DNA of 64,000 bases from Afipia sp. P52-10 (GCF_000516555.1 NZ_AZSJ01000007.1:1103836-1167835); one strand, 5' to 3'. Numbered from the stretch's first letter, positions 18,623-27,774 are shown. A program made the numbers and translations. The notes: generated by a model from the letters alone, not told the origin.

Positions 18623-19588
18623 TCATTGTGGTTCGAGCGCCAGCGCCTTGATGTCGGCTTCCCACTTCTGCGCATCGGTGTGGATATAGGCTGCGATCTT
18701 GTCCGGCGTGATCGGCCATGGTTCGATTCCCATCGGCCGGATCTTCGTCAGAAAATCCTGCTCTTTCGTGGCCGCGAAGACGAGATCCTGGATCGCCTTG
18801 ATCGCGGGCTGCGGCGTTCCCGAGCGCACGAACAGCGCGACCCAGGTCTCGCCGCTGACCGACGGCATGCCCAATTCCTTGAAGGTCGGCAGGTCCGGCG
18901 CCAGCGTTGAGCGCTCGTCCTGGGCGATGGCGATCGCCTTCATCTTGCCGCTCTCCAGGAACGGCGCGCCGGCGGAATAGGCGGTGAACATCATCTGGAT
19001 GTCGCCGGTCAGCAATGCCGTGGCGAGCTCAGCCGCCCCTTTGTAGGGAATCTTCTCGATCGTCAGCCCGGATTCTTTCAAGAAGCGATCGGTCAGAAGC
19101 TGATTGGGGCCGCCCGGCGCCAGGATGCCGATATTGAGCCGCGCCTGATTCGATTTCGCATAGGCCTTCAACTCGTCCATGGTCGAGACGCGCAGGCTCG
19201 CCGGCACGAACAGGATGTACGGATGCTTGGCAACCGGTGCGATCGGCACGAAATCCTCGGCGCGATATCCCGGATCCTTCACAAGCAACAGGTTCGTGTT
19301 GATCGGCGTCGTCGAGATCAACATCGTATAGCCGTCCGCCGGCGCCTGCTGCACGTAACGGATGCCGAGCAACGTGTTGCCGCCTGGCTTGTTCTCGATG
19401 ATCAACGGCTGGGGAGAATGCTTGCGCATGCTGTCGGTGAGCGCGCGCGTCAGCGTGTCGTAAGGTCCGCCGGCGGAATACGGCACGACGAACGATAGCG
19501 GCTTCGACGGAAAGGTCTGAGCAGCGGCCGGTCCTGCGAAAGCCGTCAAAGCCAGCGCAACCGCGCCGGTAAAACCAAGATACCGCAT
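18623..19588 (-). CDS. Bug/TctC-family substrate-binding protein (orphan)
   Basis: Periplasmic binding protein of 321 aa. The ATG follows CGGAGGGAGCG. Signal peptide: FTGAVALALTAFAGPAAAQ. Family motifs: FPSKPLSFVVPYSAGGPYDT, LIIENKPGGNTLLG, PADGYTMLI and KIPYKGAAELATALLTGDI. The ligand is unknown. No tctAB genes are present. It is divergent from a complete branched-chain-type ABC importer, and the shared intergenic region holds three inverted repeats, so it may be co-regulated with that importer. It belongs to a family that is widely expanded in Bradyrhizobium-like and Bordetella-like genomes. Confidence 0.92.
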   Translation of the reverse strand: MRYLGFTGAVALALTAFAGPAAAQTFPSKPLSFVVPYSAGGPYDTLTRALTDSMRKHSPQPLIIENKPGGNTLLGIRYVQQAPADGYTMLISTTPINTNLLLVKDPGYRAEDFVPIAPVAKHPYILFVPASLRVSTMDELKAYAKSNQARLNIGILAPGGPNQLLTDRFLKESGLTIEKIPYKGAAELATALLTGDIQMMFTAYSAGAPFLESGKMKAIAIAQDERSTLAPDLPTFKELGMPSVSGETWVALFVRSGTPQPAIKAIQDLVFAATKEQDFLTKIRPMGIEPWPITPDKIAAYIHTDAQKWEADIKALALEPQ

Positions 19589-19815
19589 CGCTCCCTCCGG
19601 AATTCGGTTATCGATTTTTCCGAAATGCTATCGCCCAGAGCAGATTTGGGAACGCTGAAAAAATCAAACGCCGTTTGAGTTTTGATAAGGTCCGTCTCGC
19701 GGTCCGTCGCACGGGCTCTTGCACACAAGCCTATTGCGGAGCATCCGGATTGCTCCTAGCGTTGCGTCACAAATGCGCAAGGCATTGCGCGAAAAACAAA
19801 GTCAGGGAGGCCTGC
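19589..19815. promoter_or_regulatory. regulatory region with three inverted repeats between Bug gene and liv operon
   Basis: Three inverted repeats lie within 130 bp: TCAAACG-C-CGTTTGA at 19664-19678 (a perfect 15-mer), GGAGCA-N7-TGCTCC at 19738-19756, and GCGCAA-GGCA-TTGCGC at 19775-19790, 25 bp before the liv binding-protein start. The first is AT-flanked and looks like an operator; the last two could also be RNA hairpins in the leader. Which regulator binds is unknown. Confidence 0.55.
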
Positions 19816-20943
19816 ATGCAGGTTGGTCGTATTCTGTGCGCGATGGCGTTTGCATGGACGCTTGCATTGACGCCGGTCGCCACTCCGGCAAGAGCCCAGG
19901 ACACGATCAAGATCGGCGCGACGTTTCCGATGAGCGGCAGCAATGCGGAGATCGGCGAAATCTTCGCGCGTGCGGCCAACCTCGCCGCCAAGCACATCAA
20001 CGCCGACAAGATGCTGTCGAAGCCGTTGCAGATTCTCGTTGAGGACAGCCAGGCGACGCCGCAAGGCGGCGTCGTCGCCATGAACAAGCTCATCAACGTC
20101 GAAAAGGTGCCATACGTCCTGAGCGCTTATACGGCCGTGTCGAAGGCGATTGCTCCGCTCGGCGATCGCGCCAAGGTCGTGAGCATCAACGGTGGCGCGG
20201 TCGGTCCCGACCTCGCAGAACTCGGCCAGTATTTCTGGAACGTCATTCCGCTCGTCAACTTCGAGGCCGAGGTGGCGATCCCCTACGTCGTGAAGGAACG
20301 GGGCCTGACCAATGTCGCGCTGATCTTCGTCGACGATCCGCTCGGCGAGGCCGTGCAGAAGGTGCTCCGCGCGGAAGTGCCGAAAGCCGGCGGCAAGCTG
20401 GTCGGCGAAATCCAGATTCCCCGCGCGGCACAGCAGTTCGCGTCAATCGCCGCAAACGTCCGCCAGCTCAAACCCGACGTGATCTACATCGCTTCGTTTG
20501 GAACGCAGCAGGCGCAGATCATCAAGCAGCTGCGCGACAATGGCGTCAGCCAGCAGCTCATCGGCTATTCCGGTTTCTCGATTCCGACCATTGCCGAACT
20601 GCCCGAGGCCAAGGGCACGTTGTATACGACCCAGTCCGCCGATTTCAGCGCCAGTCCGCTCGGCCAGCGTGTTGCGAAGGAGTACAAGGAGCAGACGGGC
20701 AAGGACGCCAACGCCTACGTCGCGAACTATTACAACGCAGTTCTGCTGTTCGCGAAACTGGCGCAAGCCCTCGAGAAGGAAGGTAAACCGATCACCGGCG
20801 ACAACCTGCTGGCGCAGCGCCGGGCGACACCGAGCTTCGACATGATCGGCGGAAAGATGGAATTCCGACCCGACGGCACGGTCGCCATGCCGATCCAGAT
20901 CCAGGAGATCGACGGCACCGGTCCGGGCAAGCGGGTGAAGTAG
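19816..20943 (+). CDS. ABC importer substrate-binding protein, branched-chain amino acid / amide type (LivJ-like)
   Basis: Periplasmic binding protein of 375 aa for the importer encoded downstream. The start follows AGGGAGGCCTGC. Signal peptide: ILCAMAFAWTLALTPVATPARA. Peripla_BP_6 features are IKIGATFPMSGSNAEIGEIF, then VVSINGGAVGPDLAELGQYF, ADFSASPLGQRVAKEY and NAYVANYYNAVLLFA. The true ligand of such Liv-like proteins is often not an amino acid (urea, amides, aromatic acids), so only the type is called. First gene of a five-gene operon. Confidence 0.93.
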   Translation: MQVGRILCAMAFAWTLALTPVATPARAQDTIKIGATFPMSGSNAEIGEIFARAANLAAKHINADKMLSKPLQILVEDSQATPQGGVVAMNKLINVEKVPYVLSAYTAVSKAIAPLGDRAKVVSINGGAVGPDLAELGQYFWNVIPLVNFEAEVAIPYVVKERGLTNVALIFVDDPLGEAVQKVLRAEVPKAGGKLVGEIQIPRAAQQFASIAANVRQLKPDVIYIASFGTQQAQIIKQLRDNGVSQQLIGYSGFSIPTIAELPEAKGTLYTTQSADFSASPLGQRVAKEYKEQTGKDANAYVANYYNAVLLFAKLAQALEKEGKPITGDNLLAQRRATPSFDMIGGKMEFRPDGTVAMPIQIQEIDGTGPGKRVK

Positions 20944-20971
20944 CGTCCAGCAGCACATCCGATTTGCTTCG

Positions 20972-21847
20972 ATGATCCTCCTCCAGCTTCTCGTCAACGG
21001 GCTGCAGCTCGGCGCAATCTACGCGCTGACTGCCGTCGGCTTCTCGCTGATCTTCGGTTCGACGAAGATCTTCCACGTCGCGCATGGCTCCGCCTTCGCC
21101 ATCGGCGGCTATGTCTACTGGTGGTGCGTGGCGAAGGCCGGCATCGCCGCGCCGTTCGCGGCGCTGCTGGCGATCCTTGCCGCTGCCGCCTTCGGCCTGG
21201 TGATGGAGAGGTTCGTCTACCGGCCGATCCAGCGGCATGAAGCGTCGTTCTTTACGGTCTTCATCGCCGCATTCGGCGTACAGATCATCGTGCAGAACCT
21301 GATCGGATCGCTGATCGGGCGCGGCATGGAAACCGTGAGCACGCCGCTCAGCCGCAGCGTCGAAATCCTGCCGGGTCTGTTCGTCGCGCCGATCGCGTGG
21401 ATTTCGCTGGCGGTCGCCCTGGTTCTGTTCTCGGCGTTGTCATGGTTCCTGAACCGGACCAATGTCGGCACGGCGATGCGGGCCTTGTCTGAGAATCCAG
21501 ACCTGGTGCGCGTGTTCGGCCTCGATCCAGGCCGGATCGCCCAATACGCGTTCATGATCGGCTCGGCGATCGTCGTTCCCGGCGCGATTTTCACGGCGAT
21601 GACGGCCGGCCTCAATCCGGCGATCGGCTCGCATGTGATGCTCGTCAGCCTCGCCGCGACCATCGTCGGCGGCATCGGCAGCGTGCGGGGCGCTGCGTGC
21701 GGCGGCTTTCTGCTTGGCCTCGCCGAGAACCTCGCCTACTGGAAACTCGACCCGCAATGGAGCGAGGCGGTCACCTTCATCGTGCTGTTCCTGTTCATCA
21801 TCTTCCGCCCGGCCGGATTCTTCGGCCGCCCGGTCGGGGCGAAGTGA
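20972..21847 (+). CDS. ABC importer permease (LivH-like)
   Basis: Inner-membrane permease of 291 aa with about eight hydrophobic helices. Family signatures: LQLGAIYALTAVGFSLIFG near the N-terminus and MRALSENPDLVRVFGLDPGR, the coupling loop that meets the ATPases. The end has the usual VLFLFIIFRPAGFFGRP. It lies 28 bp downstream of the binding-protein gene and pairs with the LivM-like permease encoded next. Confidence 0.93.
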   Translation: MILLQLLVNGLQLGAIYALTAVGFSLIFGSTKIFHVAHGSAFAIGGYVYWWCVAKAGIAAPFAALLAILAAAAFGLVMERFVYRPIQRHEASFFTVFIAAFGVQIIVQNLIGSLIGRGMETVSTPLSRSVEILPGLFVAPIAWISLAVALVLFSALSWFLNRTNVGTAMRALSENPDLVRVFGLDPGRIAQYAFMIGSAIVVPGAIFTAMTAGLNPAIGSHVMLVSLAATIVGGIGSVRGAACGGFLLGLAENLAYWKLDPQWSEAVTFIVLFLFIIFRPAGFFGRPVGAK

Positions 21848-21857
21848 GGGACCCGCG

Positions 21858-22745
21858 ATGCTTGCCTATATCATCAACCTCGCGATCCTGATCGGCATCA
21901 ACGCCATCCTGGCCGTCACGTTGAACTTCATCCTCGGCTATGCCGGCATCTTCTCGATCGCGCATGCGGTGTTCTTCGGCGTCGGCGCCTACACCGCCTC
22001 GCTGGTGGCAATGAAGTTCGGCGCGGGCTTCATACCCGCAACGGCCGCCGGCATGCTGGTGAGCGGCATCCTATCGCTGGCGCTGGCGCTTCCCGCCCTG
22101 CGAGTCCGCGGCGAGTACTTCGTTGCGGCCTCGCTCGGCTTGCAGATGCTCGCCGTCACCATCTTCTCGGAGTGGAAGCCGGTCACCGGCGGCATCGGCG
22201 GGCTGATCGGCATTCCGCCTGCGACGATCTTCGACTTCGCCTTCACCGATCCGCTGCATTTCCTCGGCCTGACGCTCGTCTGTCTGGTGCTGGTCGTGCT
22301 CGCCATCCGCCAGCTGGTGCGATCGAGCTTCGGCCGCAGCCTGAAGGCGATCCGCGACGACGAGGTGGCGGCGTCCGCATTCGGCAAGAACGTCGCCGTG
22401 ATCAAGACGCTTGCGGTCGTGGTCTCGTGCTCGCTCGCGGCGGTTGCCGGCTCACTGTTCGCCTTCTATCTCAGCTTCATCAATGTCGAGAGCTTCGTGC
22501 TCGATGTGTCGGTGCAGGTGATGGCGATGGTGATCATCGGCGGTACGGCGACGTTGCTCGGCCCGGTGATCGGCGCCATTCTCGTGCTGCTGCTGCCGGC
22601 GCTGCTGAGTTATCTGCCCTACCTGCCGCCCACCGAGATCGGCTCGATCCAGCAGATGATCTACGGCCTCGCCATGGTGCTGCTGATGATCTTCCGTCCC
22701 GCGGGCTTGTGGGGTTTCCAGGATTCGGAGGCGCGCAAGGCATGA
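21858..22745 (+). CDS. ABC importer permease (LivM-like)
   Basis: Second permease subunit, 295 aa. It begins MLAYIINLAILIGINAILA and carries NFILGYAGIFSIAHAVFFGVG, the coupling loop FGRSLKAIRDDEVAASAFG and the C-terminal MVLLMIFRPAGLWG typical of LivM. About nine to ten hydrophobic helices. The ATG is 10 bp after livH and is followed by the livG-like gene with an ATGA overlap. An open frame continues upstream but overlaps livH, so the ATG at 21858 is chosen. Confidence 0.93.
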   Translation: MLAYIINLAILIGINAILAVTLNFILGYAGIFSIAHAVFFGVGAYTASLVAMKFGAGFIPATAAGMLVSGILSLALALPALRVRGEYFVAASLGLQMLAVTIFSEWKPVTGGIGGLIGIPPATIFDFAFTDPLHFLGLTLVCLVLVVLAIRQLVRSSFGRSLKAIRDDEVAASAFGKNVAVIKTLAVVVSCSLAAVAGSLFAFYLSFINVESFVLDVSVQVMAMVIIGGTATLLGPVIGAILVLLLPALLSYLPYLPPTEIGSIQQMIYGLAMVLLMIFRPAGLWGFQDSEARKA

Positions 22746-23494
22746 GCGGCGAAGTCCTGCTGGAAACGAGAGAGCTGTCGAAGACATTCGGCGGCTTGAA
22801 GGCCGTCAACAACGTCTCGCTCGCCCTGCGTGCCGGAATCGTCACGACGCTGGTCGGTCCCAATGGCGCCGGCAAAACCACCCTGTTCAACGCCATGACC
22901 GGGCATCTGACACCAGATCACGGCAGCGTCACCTGGCTCGGCAAGCCGATCCTCGGCCTGCCGCATTGGCAGATCGCCCGCCTCGGCATTGGCCGCACCT
23001 TCCAGGACCTGAAGCTGTTCTCGCACATGTCCGTGCTCGAAAACGTGACGACGGTGACGGAGACCGGCTCCTGGCTCTGGCAGTTCGGCGGCGAGAGCGC
23101 CCGCGCGACGCGGCGCGAGCGGATCGAACGCGCGCTGGAGAGCACCGGCCTCGCCGGCAAACGGCGGACGCGCGCCATCGACCTCTCCTATGCCGAGCGG
23201 AAATTCCTGTCGATCGCGCGCATCATGGCCGCAGGCGCGCGGCTGTGGCTGCTCGACGAGCCGGCTTCCGGCCTCGATCCCGGCTCCTATGAGCGCTTCC
23301 TCAACCTGCTGCGCAGCGAGGTGCGGCAGGGCGTGACGATCTGCATCATCGAGCACAATCTCGATATCGTCCAAGGCATCTCCGACCGCATCGCATTCCT
23401 CGACCAGGGCAAGCTGCTCGCCGAGGGCGAGCCGAAGACGATCCTGTCCGATCCGGCGCTTGCCGCCATCTATTTCGGGGAGCGGTCCGCATGA
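22742..23494 (+). CDS. ABC importer ATPase (LivG-like) with variant signature motif
   Basis: ATPase subunit of 250 aa: Walker A GPNGAGKT, Q-loop (RTFQDLKLF), Walker B LWLLDEPASGLDP and the H-loop histidine in IIEHNLDIV. The ABC signature is LSYAERKFLSIAR rather than the usual LSxGQ form, so the Gly-Gln pair after LSY is replaced by Ala-Glu-Arg. In ABC dimers such changes can leave one ATP site weak; here the LivF-like partner keeps LSGGQQ. Start and stop overlap the neighbours by 4 bp (ATGA), showing tight coupling. Confidence 0.93.
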   Translation: MSGEVLLETRELSKTFGGLKAVNNVSLALRAGIVTTLVGPNGAGKTTLFNAMTGHLTPDHGSVTWLGKPILGLPHWQIARLGIGRTFQDLKLFSHMSVLENVTTVTETGSWLWQFGGESARATRRERIERALESTGLAGKRRTRAIDLSYAERKFLSIARIMAAGARLWLLDEPASGLDPGSYERFLNLLRSEVRQGVTICIIEHNLDIVQGISDRIAFLDQGKLLAEGEPKTILSDPALAAIYFGERSA

Positions 23495-24207
23495 GCACGG
23501 CAGCGGTCCTGAAAGCGGAATCGCTGGTCGTCGGCTACGGCGGCAAGCCGGTGCTGACCGGGGTCTCGATCGACCTGCGCCCGAGCGAGGTGCTGTGCGT
23601 GATCGGCCACAACGGCGCGGGCAAGTCGACCCTGATGCGGACGCTATTCGGACTCGAGCGGCCGACCGCAGGACGCATCCTGGTCGACGGCGAGCCGCTC
23701 GCCAACCACGCACCGCGCACCCTCGCCACGCGCGGCATCGCCCTGATGCCGGAGGGGCGAGGTATCTTCCCTGGCCTGACCGTCGCGGAAATCTTCAGCC
23801 TCGGCCTTTGGTCCGCTAACGTGCCAAAGAACGAGCACGAACAGCGCGTGTCGTTCGTGCTCGACGTGCTGCCGCCGATCAAGAATTTCTATAACAAGCG
23901 CGCCGGGCTGTTGTCCGGCGGCCAGCAGCAGATGGTCTCGATCGGCCGGACACTGCTCTCCCGCCCGCGCTGCCTGATCATGGACGAGCCTTCGATCGGC
24001 CTCGCGCCGAAGCTGTTTCAGGATCTGCTACAACCGATCCGGGCCCTGCAGCAGGAGCGCGGCATGTCGATCCTGCTGGTCGAACAGAACGTGCGCGAGG
24101 CGCTGAAGGTGTCGGATCGCGTGGTTGTGATGAAAGCCGGCCAGATCATCCTGGAAGCCCAGCCGGACGACCTTGCCGACAATGCCCGCCTGATGGAGCT
24201 TTATTAG
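23491..24207 (+). CDS. ABC importer ATPase (LivF-like)
   Basis: Second ATPase, 238 aa: Walker A GHNGAGKST, signature LLSGGQQQMVSIGRTLLSRP, Walker B CLIMDEPSIGLAP and the H-loop region in LLVEQNVREAL. The EGRGIFPGLTV stretch (MPEGRGIFPGLTV) is typical of LivF proteins. It overlaps the LivG-like gene by 4 bp and closes the operon. A LysR gene begins about 155 bp further on the same strand. Confidence 0.94.
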   Translation: MSTAAVLKAESLVVGYGGKPVLTGVSIDLRPSEVLCVIGHNGAGKSTLMRTLFGLERPTAGRILVDGEPLANHAPRTLATRGIALMPEGRGIFPGLTVAEIFSLGLWSANVPKNEHEQRVSFVLDVLPPIKNFYNKRAGLLSGGQQQMVSIGRTLLSRPRCLIMDEPSIGLAPKLFQDLLQPIRALQQERGMSILLVEQNVREALKVSDRVVVMKAGQIILEAQPDDLADNARLMELY

Positions 24208-24362
24208 CCGCTCATACGCCGATTTGACCCGCCTCCCGGAACCGCCGCGGCCCCTATACGGATAGCCTGGCGGGCCGGATCGATGCGTCCGATGCCGAAA
24301 CGATTGACGACCCTCACCTCGCCAGAGCATTTTCCGGCGGATTGCCTGACGAGGAACCTCCT

Positions 24363-25337
24363 TTGCGATACCAGCTGCCGTCTCTCAATGCCCTGCGCGC
24401 GGTCGAGGCCGTGGGCAGGCATGGCAGCATTTCGGGCGCGGCAAAGGAGCTGCGGGTGTCTCCCGGGGCCGTCAGCCGACAGCTCACCCTGCTGGAGGCA
24501 CACTTCAATTGCGGGCTGTTCGTCCGCACCCAGCGTGGCCTGATCATCAGCGAACGGGGCCAGGCCTACCTGCGGCAGGTCAGCGAGGCCTTCGACCTGA
24601 TCGACGAGGCCAGCACCAACCTGCTCGGCCGCAGCAACAAGAGCACCCTGTCGGTGCGGGCCTTCGGCACCTTCGGCACCGAGTGGCTGCTGCCGCGCCT
24701 CAACGAATTCGAACGCAAGCACCCCGAGATCGAGATCACGCTCAAGGCCCAGCTCAAGCTCGTGGACTTCGATACCGAGGACGCCGACGTCGGTATCGTC
24801 ATCGGCCTCGGCAACCTCGCCAACATCGACTACGAGATGCTGTGCACGCCGCACTATCTGCCGGTTCTCAGCCGCGCCCTGCTCGAGCGGCATGGTCCGA
24901 TTTCCTCGCCCGACGACCTTGCGAAGTTCCGCCTGCTGCATTCGATGGGCACGAGCTTCGGCTGGAAGGATTGGCTCGACGCCGCCGGTGCGACGGGGGT
25001 GGATGGCGACAGTGGTCACCAGATGCAGAACTATTCGCAGGTCTACTCGGCGATGCGGCAGGGCGCGGGTGTCGCGCTCGGCCAGCTTCTGCTACTCGGT
25101 GATGACGTGATCTCCGGCCATCTCGTCGCGCCGCTGAACACGATGATCTCCGGGCGCAATGGCCCCTACTACATCGTCTGGCCCAAGCGGCGGCGCGTAA
25201 AGGCGGAGGTCGAGGCGTTCCGTTCATGGCTGATCGACGCTGTGCAAGCCGCAGCGGCCCGGCAAAAGGCCGCGTTACCGAAGCTGCGGCTCATCGCATC
25301 GAAGACATACAAGGCCGAGAAACGCAGCCAGGCTTGA
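24363..25337 (+). CDS. LysR-family regulator, GcvA-like
   Basis: HTH at the N-terminus: LPSLNALRAVEAVGRHGSIS, then AAKELRVSPGAVSRQLTLLE, followed by the effector domain (SVRAFGTFGTEWLLPRLNEF). The first residues and the WLLPRL segment are typical of the GcvA group. The start is uncertain: TTG at 24363 has GACGAGGAA about 6 nt upstream, and TTG at 24342 is the alternative; there is no ATG before the HTH. The product is 324 aa. It lies just after the liv-type importer on the same strand and opposite the TPP-enzyme gene, so it may regulate either. Confidence 0.88.
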   Translation: MRYQLPSLNALRAVEAVGRHGSISGAAKELRVSPGAVSRQLTLLEAHFNCGLFVRTQRGLIISERGQAYLRQVSEAFDLIDEASTNLLGRSNKSTLSVRAFGTFGTEWLLPRLNEFERKHPEIEITLKAQLKLVDFDTEDADVGIVIGLGNLANIDYEMLCTPHYLPVLSRALLERHGPISSPDDLAKFRLLHSMGTSFGWKDWLDAAGATGVDGDSGHQMQNYSQVYSAMRQGAGVALGQLLLLGDDVISGHLVAPLNTMISGRNGPYYIVWPKRRRVKAEVEAFRSWLIDAVQAAAARQKAALPKLRLIASKTYKAEKRSQA

Positions 25338-25428
25338 GCGCGCAGCGCAACCATCTGCCAAAAGTGCAAACGCTTCGCGGCCTGATCCCCGCAACCGCGC
25401 GCTCGCTCCGGCCTCGATCCAACCACCC

Positions 25429-27063
25429 TTACGTGCCCGGCCGCGCGACCTCGACCTCCTTGCTGGTGATGAACTCCAGCAGCACCGGAATGCCCTCCTT
25501 GGTCTTCTGGATGCCGCGCTGGATCGCCGGGATGATATCCTCCGGCTTCGTCACCCGCTCGCCGTAGCCGCCGAACGCCCGCGCCATCGCCGCATAGTCG
25601 CCGGAAATATCGGTCGAACGGTACTTCTCGGTGGAGACCGGCATCACTTTAAGTTCGATCGCCATGCTGAAGTTGTTCAGCAGGATCGACATGATCGGAA
25701 TCCGCTCACGCACGGCGGTCTCGAAATCCATGCCGGTGAATCCGATCGCCGCATCGCCCCACACGTTGATGCAAAGCTTGTCCGGCTTGGCGAGCTTCGC
25801 GCCCATGGCGAGACCGAGGCCATAACCGAGCTGGGTCGTCTTGCCCCAGCCGATGTAGGACAGCGGCTCGACCGACTTCCAGAACGGTGAAAGCTGGTCG
25901 CGGGGACTGCCCGCATCGTGGGTGATGATGGTGTTACGGATATCGACCGTGTTCTGCAGGTCCCACAGCACGCGATACGGATTGAGCGGCGCGTCGTTGC
26001 TGGTCAGCTTCGGCATCCATGTCTTCAGCCACTCCGCATGCAGCGCCGCGATCTCGGCCGCAACCGGCTTATGGTCGCGGTCGTCGGTCACGGTCTTGCC
26101 GATCTCGTCAAGCAGCGCATCGAGCACGAGGCCGGCGTCGCCGACCAATCCGACCTTCGCCTCGACGTCCTTGTTCAGGTGATCCGGATCGATGGTGGCG
26201 TGGATGATGGTCTTGCCCTTCGGCATCGCCACGCCGAACGAGGTCTCGGTAAAGGAACAGCCGACACCGAAGATCACATCCGCGTCGGCGAGAAACTTCG
26301 TCACCGCCCGCGGTAACGCGAGACCGCCGGCGCCGAGCGACAGCGGGTGCGTTTCCGGGAACGCCGACTTGCCGCCGAGGCTGGTCACCACTGGAATCGC
26401 AAGCCGCTCCGCGAGTTTGCGCAACTGCGGCCAGGCTTTTGCGTAATGCACGCCCTGGCCGACATACAGCACCGGCCGCCGCGCGCTGATGAGCAACGCG
26501 GCCGCGTCCCGCACATGCTGCGGATCCGGGCCGGAGCGCGTGCGCAGCACCGGCGTATAGTTCAGCGGCTCCGCCACCTCCTCGTTCCACATATCGGATG
26601 GGATTTCGACGACCACCGGTCCACCGCGACCATTCTTCAGCCGGGTGAAGGCGCGCCGGAAGATGTTGCAGACTTCGCTGGCCAGGATGATCGGCTCGGT
26701 CGATTTCGCGAACGGCTTCATCGCATAGGTTGAGCTGAAATTCGGATCGATGTGGGCAAGCCGCCGCGGATAGCCCATCGGCAGCACCAGCACCGGCACG
26801 GATTCGCCATAACACTGCGCCACGCCGCCCATCGCGTTCTCCGCGCCCGGCCCATGCTGCATGCAGAACGCGCCGATGGTCTGCCCCGACGTCACCCGCG
26901 AGATCGCATCCGCCATGTGCACGCCGATCCGCTCCTGCCGCACCATCACCGGACGGATATCGGCCGCCGCCGCATACTCGATCAGGTGGTTGACCGGATA
27001 ACCGCACAGGATCTCGATGCCCTCGCGCTTCATGATTTCGGCGATCGCCGCCCCAAGTTTCAT
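25429..27063 (-). CDS. thiamine-pyrophosphate-dependent enzyme (acetolactate synthase-like superfamily)
   Basis: TPP-binding enzyme of 544 aa, with the three-domain layout of 2-oxoacid decarboxylases and carboligases. The catalytic Glu44 is in VMVRQERIGVHMADA. The central domain starts near RPVLYVGQGVHYAKA. The cofactor motif GDAAIGFTGMDFETAVRE...ILLNN lies near the C-terminus. The substrate cannot be read: similar proteins are annotated as oxalyl-CoA-, benzoylformate- or acetolactate-type enzymes. The ATG at 27063 fits the family; a GTG at 27117 sits against AAGGA but overlaps the upstream gene. An NTF2-fold gene lies immediately upstream in the same direction. Confidence 0.88.
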   Translation of the reverse strand: MKLGAAIAEIMKREGIEILCGYPVNHLIEYAAAADIRPVMVRQERIGVHMADAISRVTSGQTIGAFCMQHGPGAENAMGGVAQCYGESVPVLVLPMGYPRRLAHIDPNFSSTYAMKPFAKSTEPIILASEVCNIFRRAFTRLKNGRGGPVVVEIPSDMWNEEVAEPLNYTPVLRTRSGPDPQHVRDAAALLISARRPVLYVGQGVHYAKAWPQLRKLAERLAIPVVTSLGGKSAFPETHPLSLGAGGLALPRAVTKFLADADVIFGVGCSFTETSFGVAMPKGKTIIHATIDPDHLNKDVEAKVGLVGDAGLVLDALLDEIGKTVTDDRDHKPVAAEIAALHAEWLKTWMPKLTSNDAPLNPYRVLWDLQNTVDIRNTIITHDAGSPRDQLSPFWKSVEPLSYIGWGKTTQLGYGLGLAMGAKLAKPDKLCINVWGDAAIGFTGMDFETAVRERIPIMSILLNNFSMAIELKVMPVSTEKYRSTDISGDYAAMARAFGGYGERVTKPEDIIPAIQRGIQKTKEGIPVLLEFITSKEVEVARPGT

Positions 27064-27113
27064 GTCAGGCACTCCATCTGCTGCATCTGCGTCAACGGCG
27101 AGCGATCTCCGGC

Positions 27114-27488
27114 TCACTCCTTGAGATCGTAGCGATAACTCTTCGAGACGATGCGCCAGCCATCGCTCAGTTTCATGGCGACCAGATAATCGGTGAAATA
27201 GCGCGGCGGCAGCTGGCAGCGCACCTTGATGAACGCTGTTGATTCATCCGAACGGTCGAGAGTGACGATGAAGTCGTCGCGTGGCTTGCCTTCGGCTTTG
27301 GCCGATGGACGCTTGCGAACCCGCTCGAGCCAGTCCGGCAGGCTCAGCACCTGCAGTTCGCCCTTCTCCAGCCAGCGCAGGTCGGCCGTGGGATGGAAGA
27401 CCGCACCGAGCTTGTCGGCATCGCCCTCATACAGGCCATCGAAATAGAGCTGGATAATCGCCTCGGCGCTGGAACGATCGTAGGACAC
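27114..27488 (-). CDS. NTF2-fold (putative lumazine-binding/SnoaL-like) protein
   Basis: A 124-residue cone-shaped alpha+beta protein of the NTF2 superfamily: SAEAIIQLYFDGLYEGDADKL, HPTADLRWLEKG and a C-terminal sheet (DYLVAMKLSDGWRIVSKSY). Such proteins act as small enzymes or ligand-binding partners in catabolism. The start follows GGGGAGGCAGAC. The TPP-enzyme gene begins about 50 bp downstream, so the two are probably co-transcribed. The pair faces a Baeyer-Villiger-type monooxygenase gene across an intergenic region with tandem palindromes. Confidence 0.85.
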   Translation of the reverse strand: MSYDRSSAEAIIQLYFDGLYEGDADKLGAVFHPTADLRWLEKGELQVLSLPDWLERVRKRPSAKAEGKPRDDFIVTLDRSDESTAFIKVRCQLPPRYFTDYLVAMKLSDGWRIVSKSYRYDLKE

Positions 27489-27510
27489 GTCTGCCTCCCC
27501 CGCTTATTCT

Positions 27511-27546
27511 TTTGGCCAAATGACCTTGGCCAAGTGGCCTTTGGCC
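27511..27546. promoter_or_regulatory. tandem TTGGCCAA-type palindromes in a divergent promoter region
   Basis: Two perfect decamer palindromes, TTTGGCCAAA (27511-27520) and CTTGGCCAAG (27525-27534), have centres 14 bp apart. A third, related GGCC..TTTGGCC element ends at 27546. They lie 23 bp upstream of the NTF2-gene start and about 230 bp before the monooxygenase start. They look like an operator array; the protein that binds is unknown. Confidence 0.55.
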
Positions 27547-27774
27547 GGGGAACTGTAGCGGCTTTGCCGGCCAGAACCAAATGCCCCCTTTCCACAGCAT
27601 GGGAGAGTTGCGCGTTGACCGACATATCCGGAAAAATCGCAACCGCCGCTTTGCAATTGGTGCCCCAGCGTTAGGATAGCCCGCATGTGCTCCCGCGTAG
27701 GGAGCCGCAGGCGTTCGATTTTTCAGATTGCCATTCGTAACAATGAGAACAAACGGTCCAAGGAACGACACGCG

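Noticed and set aside
27489-27774. GGCC-rich repeats considered as a CRISPR-like array
   Set aside because: The units are too short and there are no regular spacers.
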